In this document: piece by piece, positions 47,055 to 56,208 of the stretch
How the letters are laid out: each line of letters opens with the position of its first letter
How positions within the stretch are numbered: the first letter of the stretch is position 1
Assembly (NCBI GenBank): GCA_902761715.1
Contig: CACWLK010000007.1
Span: 1-62,009 of the forward strand
DNA length: 62,009 nucleotides
Direction: 5' to 3'
Source: an uncultured Rhodospirillales bacterium
GTDB taxonomy: Bacteria; Pseudomonadota; Alphaproteobacteria; RF32; CAG-239
Notes under the pieces: generated by a model
The model's input: only the letters and a program-made list of their open reading frames with translations
The model's database searches: none
What the model was told of the DNA's origin: nothing
Position numbers and translations under genes: made by a program

Positions 47055-47615
47055 CTAAGCTCTACCTGTTCTGCGACAGATTTCGTTGACATCAAAACCC
47101 AGCTCATCAATTGCTTTTTGCCACTTATCATCATCAGGTGTCTTAAAAAGCAGCTCCGGTGTAGCCTCCGAAACCAACCAATAGTTATTTATAATCTCAT
47201 TTTCCAGTTGCTGAGCATTCCAACTGCTATATCCTAACGCAATCAAATTAAACACCGGACCTTGCCCAAACGCAATATCATTAAGCACCGCAATTGAAGA
47301 CGAAACCGCAAACTTGTCATCGACCTCAATTGTGCCCTCTTTTTTATAGTCCAAACTGTGCAACACAAAACCTCTGATCTGCTCTAATGGTCCGCCTTTG
47401 TGTAAAATCAGCGGAGCAACCGGTGCGATATTGCCGATATTAAACTGACTGACTAAATCTGAAAAATAAAACTCTTTAATTTGCCGATTCACCACAAAAC
47501 CCATTGCACCATCTTGGTTGTGGGCGCATATATAAACAACAGATTTTTCAAAACGTTCATCTTCAAGTCCCGGCATTGCTACCAAACACTTTCCGACCAA
47601 ATAATTTCCATCCAT
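47055..47615 (-). CDS. YqgE/AlgH (UPF0301) family protein
   Basis: 186 aa from the ATG at 47615, the normal length. The family phrase LVGKCLVAMPGLEDERFEKSVVYICAHNQDGAMGFVVNR is clear, with LHKGGPLEQIRGFVLHS and GYSSWNAQQLENEI further on. The biochemical role of the family is not settled; it is linked to alginate regulation in Pseudomonas. Longer in-frame starts (47663 or 47756) exist but add unconserved sequence. It is divergent from the DsbD-like gene. Confidence 0.93.
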   Translation of the reverse strand: MDGNYLVGKCLVAMPGLEDERFEKSVVYICAHNQDGAMGFVVNRQIKEFYFSDLVSQFNIGNIAPVAPLILHKGGPLEQIRGFVLHSLDYKKEGTIEVDDKFAVSSSIAVLNDIAFGQGPVFNLIALGYSSWNAQQLENEIINNYWLVSEATPELLFKTPDDDKWQKAIDELGFDVNEICRRTGRA

Positions 47616-47691
47616 ATCTATCGCACTATACCATTTATTAAACTCTAAATTATATAATAGCATAAGTCGGAACATTTTTAAACCACAAAAA

Positions 47692-50328
47692 ATGATGAAA
47701 AAACTTACGTTTCTTACATTTCTATATTTTTTATTTATCGGCATCTGCCACGCCATGGATGCTCAAGACGTGGTGCAAAAATATTCCGTTACCAATGCTG
47801 ATGATAACTTCGGATATACTATAAACCAAATTGTCGAAACCGCAAAATTTTTTGATGAAAAATACCCCGAGGAAAAAATCAATGAGGACATGACCGATGA
47901 CATCAAAACACTTTTTCCTCAAATGTCCCCTCAACAAATTATAGATTTTCAGCACAATGTTCGCGAATGGTTGAGTTTTTACCGTTATGTCAAAGGTATG
48001 TACAATGAATATAAAGAAAAACTGCTTACCCCTGACGAACCGCCGATTATTGTCAGTGATGACCAATATTATAACCCTTCCCGTGAAGCCGATTATATCT
48101 CACAAGATAACAATGTGGTAATTCTTACCGACATCAAAACTATTGTTCCTTATAGCGGAAACCGCAAGGATGTTGAATCTGCTGAAGCCAAAATGTTACG
48201 AGATGATGATTCTGCCGAGCACAAAGGCGATTTTGACGAACTCAAATATATTGTATCTCGCACCAAATTGGCAGAAATTCCTTTCTACGACGTCCTGTAC
48301 CACAGCCCCCTTACCGGTCGCAAAGGGATTGGATCGTGGCAAACCAAAAATGATATTCGGACTCGTATCATCACTTTTCGAACCGGAACTCGTGACCCTG
48401 GGAAAATCATGGGCGTTGTCAATGTTCTTCTGCCTAAAAACAAATTTATAATTGCCAATGACGGTCGCCATCACAAACCTATGGTCTCGTTTAAAAATTC
48501 CGAAAATCTCCGTAACTGGAACATATCTTATCCGATTCCCACACGCTTAAATGATGACAAAAACACCGATTGGACTGCTTACATAAACGAACTTGCCATT
48601 CCGGTAAATTTTTATGTCGATGACCACAATCGCCCCCTTGTTCTGCGCTCGGAGATCACTCTCGATATCTGCGATGCCGATTTATATTGCTATACCGAAA
48701 AATTTAATCCGCAATTAACCCTCAAATCAGAGTACACCCGCAAAAGTTCCGTCAGCAGTTTTGTTGAACAACAGCACTATTTTGCCCCTACGGAAACCAG
48801 CAAGAAGCTGATTATTAACAGCATAAAAATTCACGACCTGCCTAATGCCGGCAATTTTCTCGAAGTCAAACTGACTTCTAAAACCAAAATTTCATCATTC
48901 AACATTTTTATCGACAGCCCGGACAATATTGTTTTTCAAGCTCCGAAAGTACTCATCGACGGCAAAAACATTATTGCCCGCTTCATGCCGGTAGACGCCG
49001 ACACCATTCTCAAAGACAAAACATTTGAAATAAGCGCCAACCTAAACAATCACTTTGTTATTCGCCGTGCTATTTTTCCAACAAGCCAGAACTCAACCAA
49101 CAATAATGCTTCACAGTCATTATCTGATATCTGGCCTTTAGCTGTTTTATGTGCTCTGTTGCTCTATCTGTCTCCTTTTGTCTTTTTAATTTTAGGCATA
49201 AAAATATTGTCGCTTAACGAATACGGAGCCCGCCGTCCTCAAACCGTAGCCGCTGACTGCCGGTACACAATTGCCGGAATATTTATCGGTACATTTATTT
49301 TGAACCTTTGCCTGATTGGGCTCAAATACTTTGGGGTTCCGCTTATCTGGGGCATACAACTTGGTAATATTTTATTTATTATCACAATATTGTACTACCT
49401 TATTATCCTCATTTGGCATACCAACAATTCTTCAAGCAAAACCCAAAAACCCAAACTCAAATTCCTCAAAAGCGGACTATTGATTGTTTTAATGGTAGCA
49501 ATTACCAACATTCCTTTTCTGACCTTCCCGTTGGCATATGCCGCCACCGCTGATACATTTGAAATCAGCACCATACTTTTTCTTACATTTCTGGGACTGG
49601 CTGCACCATTTATAATTATAGGCGCATTCCCTCAACTCATAATTTTTGCTCCCGCTCCCGGAAACTGGATTAAATCGTTCAAACGCATCTTAAATCTTAT
49701 ATTTTTCATTGCACTCTTATTGTTGATATTTATCATCACGGCTCAAACATCAGGCTCATACACTATACGTTTGCTGTTTTATACAATATTAGCGTTCATA
49801 TTTATATGGATAGATTCAGTCAACCAAGGACTTCCTTATTCCGAAATTGACGTGTCAAAACGTAACAAGGCACGCCGCACCATTTCTTTTATGCTGACGG
49901 GGCTGGCCGCAACGATGTATGTTATTGCCTTACTCGACGGCTCGTATTCATTCCGCCGTCATCACCAAATGACTGATACCTCTTTGAACAACTTAAGCAA
50001 TGATGAAATACAAAATCACATCAAACAAGGGCATACCGTCTTAATCAATGTCTCTGCAGATTGGTGCCTGACTTGTCGCTATAATGACCTCAAATTATCT
50101 TCTGATAGCCTAAAAGAGATATTCAATACGCATAATGTAAAATTCATCAAAACCCGTCTGAACAATAATGCCATAGACTTAATGAAAAAATATCAACGCC
50201 ACGAACTGCCGTTTAATATATTATATAGTCCGCTTATTCCTGATGGCTTTGTATTACCTAAAATCATAAATGAAAATGAAATCAAAGAACTGATTTCCAA
50301 CTTCACGCTTAATCAGCCAGAGTCTTAA
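47692..50328 (+). CDS. DsbD/ScsB-like thiol-disulfide transporter without the usual membrane cysteine motifs
   Basis: 878 aa. Signal peptide (1-20), a helical N-terminal region (about 25-115), then a DsbD-alpha/ScsB-like beta domain to about 470, with [14 protein letters not shown] near 326 resembling its Cys pair. About eight membrane helices (475-770) include [14 protein letters not shown] and [31 protein letters not shown], wording typical of DsbD. A C-terminal thioredoxin domain has DWCLTC (about 791). DsbD normally needs PCV- and PC-x-x-P-type membrane Cys; here these read SPFVF and TNIPF. It probably delivers reductant to periplasmic proteins, if active. It overlaps rnhA convergently by 20 bp. 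Confidence 0.8.
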   Translation: MMKKLTFLTFLYFLFIGICHAMDAQDVVQKYSVTNADDNFGYTINQIVETAKFFDEKYPEEKINEDMTDDIKTLFPQMSPQQIIDFQHNVREWLSFYRYVKGMYNEYKEKLLTPDEPPIIVSDDQYYNPSREADYISQDNNVVILTDIKTIVPYSGNRKDVESAEAKMLRDDDSAEHKGDFDELKYIVSRTKLAEIPFYDVLYHSPLTGRKGIGSWQTKNDIRTRIITFRTGTRDPGKIMGVVNVLLPKNKFIIANDGRHHKPMVSFKNSENLRNWNISYPIPTRLNDDKNTDWTAYINELAIPVNFYVDDHNRPLVLRSEITLDICDADLYCYTEKFNPQLTLKSEYTRKSSVSSFVEQQHYFAPTETSKKLIINSIKIHDLPNAGNFLEVKLTSKTKISSFNIFIDSPDNIVFQAPKVLIDGKNIIARFMPVDADTILKDKTFEISANLNNHFVIRRAIFPTSQNSTNNNASQSLSDIWPLAVLCALLLYLSPFVFLILGIKILSLNEYGARRPQTVAADCRYTIAGIFIGTFILNLCLIGLKYFGVPLIWGIQLGNILFIITILYYLIILIWHTNNSSSKTQKPKLKFLKSGLLIVLMVAITNIPFLTFPLAYAATADTFEISTILFLTFLGLAAPFIIIGAFPQLIIFAPAPGNWIKSFKRILNLIFFIALLLLIFIITAQTSGSYTIRLLFYTILAFIFIWIDSVNQGLPYSEIDVSKRNKARRTISFMLTGLAATMYVIALLDGSYSFRRHHQMTDTSLNNLSNDEIQNHIKQGHTVLINVSADWCLTCRYNDLKLSSDSLKEIFNTHNVKFIKTRLNNNAIDLMKKYQRHELPFNILYSPLIPDGFVLPKIINENEIKELISNFTLNQPES

Positions 50329-50749
50329 TTGCCTCTCGAGCCAGCGTATCGACACGTTCGTTTTCCGGATGTCCGTTGTGCCCTTTCACCCACACCCAGC
50401 GAATTTCATGTTGCCCCAGCAACTCATCAAGCACCTGCCACAAATCAACATTCTTAACTGCAGTCTTTTTGTTTGCGGTCTTCCAACCGTTTTTTTTCCA
50501 GTTCGGCAACCACTCATTAACCCCATCCATCACATACTTGCTATCGGTATAAAGTGTAATATTACACGGACATTTCAATGCCTTCAGCGCGTTGATAACC
50601 GCTGTCATTTCCATACGGTTATTGGTCGTTTCTTTTTCGGCCCCTGACATCTCTTTTTCAACATCATGGCAACGCAATATCACCCCCCAACCGCCGGCTC
50701 CCGGATTTCCCGAACAAGCTCCATCCGTAAATATTTCAACTCTTTGCAT
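50309..50749 (-). CDS. rnhA: Ribonuclease HI
   Basis: 146 aa. Cleaves RNA in RNA-DNA hybrids. The catalytic carboxylates are all present: Asp in [16 protein letters not shown], Glu in [10 protein letters not shown], Asp in LYTDSKYV and Asp in NERVDTLAR, with the handle-region Trp-rich [11 protein letters not shown]. It is last in the murA operon, 1 bp after the AlbA_2 gene. Confidence 0.97.
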   Translation of the reverse strand: MQRVEIFTDGACSGNPGAGGWGVILRCHDVEKEMSGAEKETTNNRMEMTAVINALKALKCPCNITLYTDSKYVMDGVNEWLPNWKKNGWKTANKKTAVKNVDLWQVLDELLGQHEIRWVWVKGHNGHPENERVDTLAREAIKTLAD

Positions 50750-50750
50750 A

Positions 50751-51824
50751 TTACAAGTCTCCGACTACAAACTCGCCAAAAAACTCACCCAGCAACACCT
50801 GGGTATCAATTTCCGCATCTTCTTTCATTGCTTTGGCTACAAACGAGCGCAAGCGATTTTTCGGCGCATAAATTCTAAAGTTTTTCGGTGCAGTTCCGTC
50901 TGCTCCGACTACACCATCCATTAAAAAGTCATCTTCCACATACGGACTCAAGATAATTTCTACAGTTGCAAATTTTACCGAACTCCGTGGTGGCACGCGC
51001 AATTCCGGACGAGTAATAATATTCAGCTGTCCTTCCACACCGGCAATTGTATCCATCTGATTATAATTCAAAAATCTTACTTTGTTATAATCCCCGCCGT
51101 CCGAAGTTGTGTTACAAGACAAATACAGCTCACGTGCAATCACATTACTTTCATTATTGCCGCGAATAACAAAGCTGATTTTCATGTATTTATCAGGTGG
51201 ACAATCAATGCTTGACGGATACAAAATATCGGCTTCGCTGTTTTCCAAAATCTCCAGTTTTTTATCCGTAATCAACAAGTCAATATCAGCCTGCGGACGT
51301 CTTCCGAACATTCCCGCCAATACCGAGTACGGAGCCGGCACATTATTTGATCCTGATCTGATATAAAAAGTATTTCCAACCGTTGTCATCAGCGGTGCTA
51401 ACTCGCTCTTGGGAATATATGTTGCTACAAAACCTGCTCCGTTTTCATCAACACTGATAATATGGTTGCGCACTTTATTATGGCTTGGGATAGTGCAACC
51501 CGAAATTGCGTTTTCCAGCCAGCTCAAAAAACGATGCACATTCTGCACTTTCACTTTGGCTCTTGCCACATCACCTATTTCCACATTGCGAGAGCACTCC
51601 ACACCCCAAACTACAACCCCGCCTTCCGAGTTGCCGAAACCTGAAATACATTTTGCCAAATTGCGGCGATCATCTTTGTGTAAAGAATTTCCGTTTTTTC
51701 CCAATGAATCAGCCTGCTTAAAGTCCAAAAACAATTCTTCACTCTGTGAGTTTACAATAAACTCATCAATCGCCTCTTCACCAAAATATATCAACTTTTG
51801 AAAAATATCTTCTGCACGTGACAT
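50751..51824 (-). CDS. AlbA_2 (Schlafen-type) domain protein
   Basis: 357 aa. The N-terminal 170 residues fit an AlbA_2 putative nucleic-acid-binding domain: [31 protein letters not shown] and the later [13 protein letters not shown]. The C-terminal half (about 185-340) is a beta-rich domain of no known family. No ATPase or helicase domain is present. GGGAGA precedes the start. It lies between the M16 peptidase and rnhA genes, within one bp of rnhA, so it is probably co-expressed with them. Members of the family occur in regulators and in anti-phage proteins; no role can be assigned here. Confidence 0.82.
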   Translation of the reverse strand: MSRAEDIFQKLIYFGEEAIDEFIVNSQSEELFLDFKQADSLGKNGNSLHKDDRRNLAKCISGFGNSEGGVVVWGVECSRNVEIGDVARAKVKVQNVHRFLSWLENAISGCTIPSHNKVRNHIISVDENGAGFVATYIPKSELAPLMTTVGNTFYIRSGSNNVPAPYSVLAGMFGRRPQADIDLLITDKKLEILENSEADILYPSSIDCPPDKYMKISFVIRGNNESNVIARELYLSCNTTSDGGDYNKVRFLNYNQMDTIAGVEGQLNIITRPELRVPPRSSVKFATVEIILSPYVEDDFLMDGVVGADGTAPKNFRIYAPKNRLRSFVAKAMKEDAEIDTQVLLGEFFGEFVVGDL

Positions 51825-51838
51825 TATTTGTCTCCCGT

Positions 51839-53098
51839 TTATTTCAGTTTTTCACACACAGCATCATACTCCATATGCCCGTCGATATTGCCGACCAGAG
51901 CATAAGTCGGTTTAGTTGCAAATACTTTTTGCGCTGTTGCCAAAATATCATTGAGCGTAACCGCCTCAATCTTTGCCACTTGTTCATCAACCGGAACATA
52001 ACGACCAAACAATAAATGTTGACGCGCCAACTTTTCCGCAACTGCCGACGAATTTTCCAACCCCATCAGCATACCGGCTTTCAGTTGAGATTTTGCCCTG
52101 TCAAGTTCCTCAACACCTACTTTTTCGTTAGTTATTTTTTTGATTTCATCAATCATCACCGGCATCATCTGATTAATTTGTTCTTTGTCGGTAGCTGCCG
52201 AAATCCCCGTAAACCCTGATTGAGTATAATAATTCGGGAAACAATAAACCGAATATACCAACCCGCGTTTTTCTCTGATTTCCTTAAACAATCGTGAAGA
52301 CATTCCACCGCCTAGGATAGAGGTCATCAAAGCCGCCGGATAATACTCATCATCGTGATAACTAAAGCCGTCAAATCCCAAAATAATCTGTGCTTGCTCG
52401 TTATCACGCTTTTCGGCGAAATATCCTCCACAATATTTTTGCTTATCTGCCTTAAAAGATGTTTTTTCCGCAACACCGCCAAGGCGTTTTTCAACCATTT
52501 TTACAAAATCATTATGCTCAATATTGCCCACCGCACAAACCATCATATTATTTGCAGCATAATTACTTTTCATATATCCGCGCAGTTCTTTTGCACCAAA
52601 GCTTCTGACCAGTTCCGGCGTTCCCAAAATCGGACGTCCCATCGCCTGCCCCGCAAAAGCCTGTGCTTGCATATAATCAAAAATAATATCGCTCGGGTCA
52701 TCAGCCGTCTGCTTAATCTCTTGCACGACCACTTCACGCTCTTTAATCAATTCTTCTTCCGAAAACGTTGGACAAGTCATCATCTCAGCCAATACGTCCA
52801 TTGCCAACTCGGCATCATTTTTGAGCATTTTGGCATAAAAAGCTGTAAACTCACGTGATGTATAGGCGTTACTTTGCCCGCCGACATTTTCGATTGCTTC
52901 CGAAATTTCGATTGCCGAACGGCTTTTTGTACCCTTAAAAACCGTATGCTCTACAAAATGTGAAATTCCGTTAAGCTCCGCCGGCTCATAAGCCGAGCCG
53001 GTATTAACCCAAACTCCCAGCGATACTGTCTCATACTGCGGATAATAAAAACTGGCCACTCTCAAACCGTTCTTAAGTTTTGTAACTTCAGGCAACAT
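51839..53098 (-). CDS. M16 family zinc peptidase (processing-peptidase-like)
   Basis: 419 aa. The inverted zinc motif HFVEH (in NGISHFVEHTVFKGTKSR, about 46-50) and the downstream Glu in EREVVVQEIKQ (about 125) are intact. The C-terminal M16 domain contains GGGMSSRLFKEIREKRGLVYSV. No signal peptide, so probably cytoplasmic, as in many Alphaproteobacteria where this is the relative of the mitochondrial processing peptidase. It starts where murA ends (1 bp apart). Confidence 0.93.
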   Translation of the reverse strand: MLPEVTKLKNGLRVASFYYPQYETVSLGVWVNTGSAYEPAELNGISHFVEHTVFKGTKSRSAIEISEAIENVGGQSNAYTSREFTAFYAKMLKNDAELAMDVLAEMMTCPTFSEEELIKEREVVVQEIKQTADDPSDIIFDYMQAQAFAGQAMGRPILGTPELVRSFGAKELRGYMKSNYAANNMMVCAVGNIEHNDFVKMVEKRLGGVAEKTSFKADKQKYCGGYFAEKRDNEQAQIILGFDGFSYHDDEYYPAALMTSILGGGMSSRLFKEIREKRGLVYSVYCFPNYYTQSGFTGISAATDKEQINQMMPVMIDEIKKITNEKVGVEELDRAKSQLKAGMLMGLENSSAVAEKLARQHLLFGRYVPVDEQVAKIEAVTLNDILATAQKVFATKPTYALVGNIDGHMEYDAVCEKLK

Positions 53099-54397
53099 CT
53101 ATTCTTCCTCTTTATCACTTTCCCTAACAATATCGGCACCGACACCGCGCAATTTTTCTTCCAACTTTTCATAACCACGGTCCAGATGATAGATACGATT
53201 AACAATCGTTTCACCCTCTGCGACCAACCCCGCCAACACTAAGGCAAACGAGGCTCGCAAATCAGTCGCCATCACCGGCGCCCCATACAATTTATCAACT
53301 CCGCGCACAATTGCCGAAGCGTGCCCATGTACATTAATGTTTGCTCCCATACGCAACAGCTCCGGCACGTGCATAAAGCGATTTTCAAAAATTGTCTCCG
53401 TAACCATTGAAGCTCCGCGTGCAGTCAACATCAACGTCAAAAACTGGGCTTGTAAATCTGTCGGAAAGCCCGGATAATAATCAGTCATTAAATCTTGTCC
53501 GACAAGCTCACAGCCCTCGGCATCAACCACAATTGAGTGCTCTCTTTCTTCAACATTAACGCCGGTTTGACGTAACAGCTTTATCGGGGTTTGCAACGTT
53601 TCTGCCTGAGCATTTACCAGCTCTATACAACCGCGTGTAATTGCCGCCGCCACGGCATAAGATCCGGCCTCGATTCTGTCGGCAATAATTTTATGAGTTG
53701 TGCCGTGCAGCCGCTCAACACCTTCAACTTTAAGCACCGACGTATCAATACCGCTGATTTTAGCGCCCATAGAATTAAGCATTTTTGCCAAATCACCAAT
53801 TTCGGGTTCTCTTGCTGCATTTTCAATAATGGTCTCACCTTCAGCTAAAACTGCGGCCATCAAAACATTGCATGTAGCACCGACAGAGGCAATCTTAAAC
53901 ACCAAATGCGCCCCTTTCAAACGTCCGTCAACTTTGGCAATCACATAACCGTTTTTAATTTCAATGTTAGCTCCCATTTGCTCCAAAGCTGACAAATGGA
54001 TATCCATCGGACGTGCACCGATAGCACATCCCCCCGGCAAAGACAACTCAACATATCCCTGTCGTGCCAACAACGGACCCAAGACATAGTACGAAGCACG
54101 CATTTTGCGCACATAATCATATGGCGCAACCAAACTTTCGAACTTCGGCGTGTGATAAGTGTAGCTTTTGCAGGCATTTCCATCGACAATTTCATCGTGG
54201 CTCTCTATTTTTGTGCCCAACTGTTCCAACAGAGCATTCATTGACCTAATATCCGACAGCAGCGGCATATTTGTCAGCGTAACCGCTTCATCAGTCAGGA
54301 GAGAAGCACAAATCAACGGCAAAGCCGCATTTTTTGCCCCGCTGATATAAATTTTTCCTTTAAGCTTGTTTCCGCCCTTAATTCTTAGCCTGTCCAT
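53099..54397 (-). CDS. murA: UDP-N-acetylglucosamine 1-carboxyvinyltransferase
   Basis: 432 aa. Catalyses the first committed step of peptidoglycan synthesis, transferring enolpyruvate to UDP-GlcNAc. The start is IKGGNKLKGKIYISGAKNAALPL; the fosfomycin-target Cys lies in LPGGCAIGARPMD (about 124); and the C-terminal DLRASFALVLAGLVAEG is typical. The start codon overlaps the end of the 51-aa ORF by 20 bp, suggesting translational coupling. Confidence 0.97.
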   Translation of the reverse strand: MDRLRIKGGNKLKGKIYISGAKNAALPLICASLLTDEAVTLTNMPLLSDIRSMNALLEQLGTKIESHDEIVDGNACKSYTYHTPKFESLVAPYDYVRKMRASYYVLGPLLARQGYVELSLPGGCAIGARPMDIHLSALEQMGANIEIKNGYVIAKVDGRLKGAHLVFKIASVGATCNVLMAAVLAEGETIIENAAREPEIGDLAKMLNSMGAKISGIDTSVLKVEGVERLHGTTHKIIADRIEAGSYAVAAAITRGCIELVNAQAETLQTPIKLLRQTGVNVEEREHSIVVDAEGCELVGQDLMTDYYPGFPTDLQAQFLTLMLTARGASMVTETIFENRFMHVPELLRMGANINVHGHASAIVRGVDKLYGAPVMATDLRASFALVLAGLVAEGETIVNRIYHLDRGYEKLEEKLRGVGADIVRESDKEEE

Positions 54398-54533
54398 TTT
54401 GGCTCTGCTCCTTTTTAGCTTTCAGTTCATCAAGTTCTTTTTGTTGTTTTTTGCGCTTTTCGAGGTTACGTTGCAACATTTTTGCCTCACGTTCAAAACG
54501 CTCCTCGGCGCGAGATTTCTTTTTTTCTGCCAT
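54378..54533 (-). CDS. 51-aa basic coiled-coil protein, first gene of the murA operon
   Basis: ATG at 54533 to TAA at 54378, giving a Lys/Glu/Arg/Gln-rich helix (MAEKKKSRAEERFEREAKML then RNLEKRKKQQKELDELKAKK). AAAGG is about nine bases upstream. Its last 20 bp overlap the murA start in another frame. The composition and overlap make it a plausible real gene although too short for most gene finders. No function known; it might contact nucleic acid or a filament. Confidence 0.6.
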   Translation of the reverse strand: MAEKKKSRAEERFEREAKMLQRNLEKRKKQQKELDELKAKKEQSQNGQAKN

Positions 54534-54670
54534 ATTCAATACCTTTTGCTATATGTTGCAGTATAGCAGTTTGAACAATTTGTAATCAAGTATAAAAACA
54601 AGACATAAACAGCAAAAACACCGATTCTCCGGCAAATTGTGCAAAATTTTATAATTTTCGAAAATTATAC

Positions 54671-54699
54671 TTGATTTTTATATTTTATCTCTGTATGTT
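54671..54699 (+). promoter_or_regulatory. Predicted promoter of tRNA-Thr(GGU)
   Basis: TTGATT, 17 bp, TATGTT, ending 16 bp before the tRNA 5' end. Confidence 0.5.
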
Positions 54700-54715
54700 C
54701 ACTACCAGTTATTAC

Positions 54716-54790
54716 GCCGCTATAGCTCAGTGGTAGAGCACGTCATTGGTAATGACGGGGTCGTAAGTCCGATTCTTACTAGCGGCACCA
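54716..54790 (+). tRNA. tRNA-Thr (anticodon GGU)
   Basis: Acceptor GCCGCTA pairs with TAGCGGC; discriminator A, encoded CCA. Anticodon loop TTGGTAA gives GGU, and D-arm GCTC-AGTGGTA-GAGC is regular. The T-loop reads TCCGATT rather than TTCxAxx, so position 55 is C instead of the near-universal U that becomes pseudouridine. Confidence 0.93.
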
Positions 54791-54792
54791 TT
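54779..54792 (+). repeat. 14-bp direct repeat of the tRNA-Thr 3' end, left copy
   Basis: CTAGCGGCACCATT at the tRNA 3' end recurs exactly at 54975-54988. This is the arrangement left when an element integrates at, or a tail duplicates from, a tRNA 3' end. Confidence 0.85.
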
Positions 54793-54918
54793 AAAAAGGC
54801 CTCCCTTGTGGAGGCTTTTTTAATGGTAACTTTAGTAAGATAAGGACTTACGGGGGCAACGTAAGTCCGACTAACGAGCAACGCCATAGTGTTGCGAAGT
54901 TGGACGAGGCGCAAAGCG
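54785..54918 (+). repeat. 134-bp tRNA-Thr tail repeat, copy 1
   Basis: Starts in the last bases of tRNA-Thr (GCACCATT) and runs to GCAAAGCG. Copy 2 is 56055-56188, same length with five mismatches by eye. It contains a terminator hairpin (54787-54804 with 54810-54827, one mismatch, stem including ACCA of the tRNA) and a second hairpin GGACTTACG/CGTAAGTCC (54844-54852 with 54860-54868). CGTAAGTCCGA also occurs in the T-arm of the tRNA, so the tail carries one sense and one antisense copy of that arm. Confidence 0.9.
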
Positions 54919-55239
54919 TCCGAGGTCTTGAGCGTAAGCGAAAGATGCGCTGTGTGAAACGCGCGCACCTTCGTCTAGCGGCACCATTTTTGGAGACCGC
55001 CTCAATGTAGGCGGTTTTTGCATTGTTAGGGTTGCCTCTCACAAAGTCCGATAGTTCCGTTCCCGAAAATACCAATTTTTCATTTTCTATCGGACTTTTT
55101 ATTTTTTTATGTCATTCCTTGACCTGCGCTGTGCGTCAGGTCATCAAGGAATCTGGTCTTTGCAAAGCACAAATTCTTTTTAATTCGAAGATGCTCTAAA
55201 TTTTCCCTATCGGCAAAATAGGCATGACTTTTTCATTTT
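54919..55239 (+). other. Non-coding stretch with several hairpins
   Basis: No convincing gene. It holds ACCGCC/GGCGGT with a T-run (54996-55019), a long-loop hairpin AAGTCCGATAG/CTATCGGACTT followed by TTTATTTTTTT (55050-55108), and ATTCCTTG-ACCTG facing CAGGTCATCAAGGAAT (about 55114-55151). Frequent short repeats suggest degraded tail units. Confidence 0.6.
54975..54988 (+). repeat. 14-bp direct repeat of the tRNA-Thr 3' end, right copy
   Basis: Exact copy of 54779-54792, 196 bp downstream, followed by TTTTGGAGACCGCC and a terminator. It does not belong to a complete tRNA. Confidence 0.85.
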
Positions 55240-55269
55240 TTGAGAAAATGTTTGACTTTTGTCTATAAT
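55240..55269 (+). promoter_or_regulatory. Predicted promoter of the island ORF
   Basis: TTGAGA, 18 bp, consensus TATAAT, 47 bp before the ATG at 55317. Confidence 0.6.
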
Positions 55270-55316
55270 AAGGTAAAACGAAATTAGTGCAGACGATTTT
55301 AACAAGGAAACGATAG

Positions 55317-55985
55317 ATGAGCATAATAGAAAGATTAAAAAAAATAAAAAATGAAGTAATTGAGAGTAGGTCTAAAGTTTCTTGTGAACATATAACATCA
55401 GAAGAAAAACGCATCAAAGATAAGTTAAATGACGAACTTAATTATAACGAACCTGACCAATTTGCACGACATAACAACAACAAGAGTGATGGGCAAGTCG
55501 ACAAAATAGCAGTCAGAGAAATTTCTAATGGTGAAGATAAGTATTCTGTTGAAGACCTATTATATTCATACCATTATGAGGGAAGAACAGATGCTTGGCA
55601 ATATGGTATACGTGTGGAAAATAAAGACGTTGAAGTCAGAAAATTTTCAGTAACAAATGGTGAAAAAACATCTAGTCTTATTTTTAGAAAAGAAAAAGGT
55701 GATTATCAAGAATATGGCGATTCTCGGAATTCTGGCAATTTTAATGATTGCACTGTAGAATTTTCAGGGTATTCATCTCGCTCTATTTCTATCCCTAAGG
55801 ATTTAGATTTAAAAAATGTTAACGCTATTAGGTACCAATTTCGTAATGATAAAATAATAGCGCATTTCTTAGATAAATATGTTATTGTTACTCATGATGA
55901 GAGAAAATCATATAAAGAATATGCAAAAGAGCGGGATAAAGCTTTTGTGTTACAAAAAAGCAAACAAGATAAATTAAAAGAGTAG
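55317..55985 (+). CDS. Orphan protein carried between the tRNA-Thr tail repeats
   Basis: 222 aa, no family recognised. A basic/acidic N-terminus (IIERLKKIKNEVIESRSK) is followed by an apparently beta-rich middle (AWQYGIRVENKDVEVRKFSV, DYQEYGDSRNSGNFNDCTVEF), and a Lys/Glu-rich C-terminal helix (YKEYAKERDKAFVLQKSK). The codon use looks more A/T-rich than neighbours, consistent with acquisition. A GGAAACG site and a consensus -10 are upstream. No transposase or integrase is seen, so how it arrived is unclear. Confidence 0.7.
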   Translation: MSIIERLKKIKNEVIESRSKVSCEHITSEEKRIKDKLNDELNYNEPDQFARHNNNKSDGQVDKIAVREISNGEDKYSVEDLLYSYHYEGRTDAWQYGIRVENKDVEVRKFSVTNGEKTSSLIFRKEKGDYQEYGDSRNSGNFNDCTVEFSGYSSRSISIPKDLDLKNVNAIRYQFRNDKIIAHFLDKYVIVTHDERKSYKEYAKERDKAFVLQKSKQDKLKE

Positions 55986-56054
55986 ATTATTTATCTTCAC
56001 TCCCAGTGCTTTACATCCTTGCTGGTAGTTAATCCGATAATTGCAAAGCAAAGC

Positions 56055-56188
56055 GCACCATTAAAAAAGCCTCCCTTGCGGAGGCTTTTTTAATGGTAAC
56101 TTTAGTAAGATAAGGACTTACGGGGGCAACGTAAGTCCGACTCACGAGCAACACCATAGTGTTGCAAAGTTGGACGAGGCGCAAAGCG
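56055..56188 (+). repeat. 134-bp tRNA-Thr tail repeat, copy 2
   Basis: Direct copy of 54785-54918, not attached to a tRNA. The terminator stem here is perfect (ACCATTAAAAAAGCCTCC with its complement, 56057-56097). With copy 1 it brackets the orphan ORF at 55317. No other gene lies between 55986 and 56208. Confidence 0.92.
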
Positions 56189-56208
56189 GCCTCTTTGCAA
56201 TATAACTA

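Noticed and set aside
54848..55075. A 75-aa minus-strand frame in the tRNA-Thr tail
   Set aside because: It coincides with repeats and hairpins; the Arg-rich translation reflects GC-richer tail sequence.
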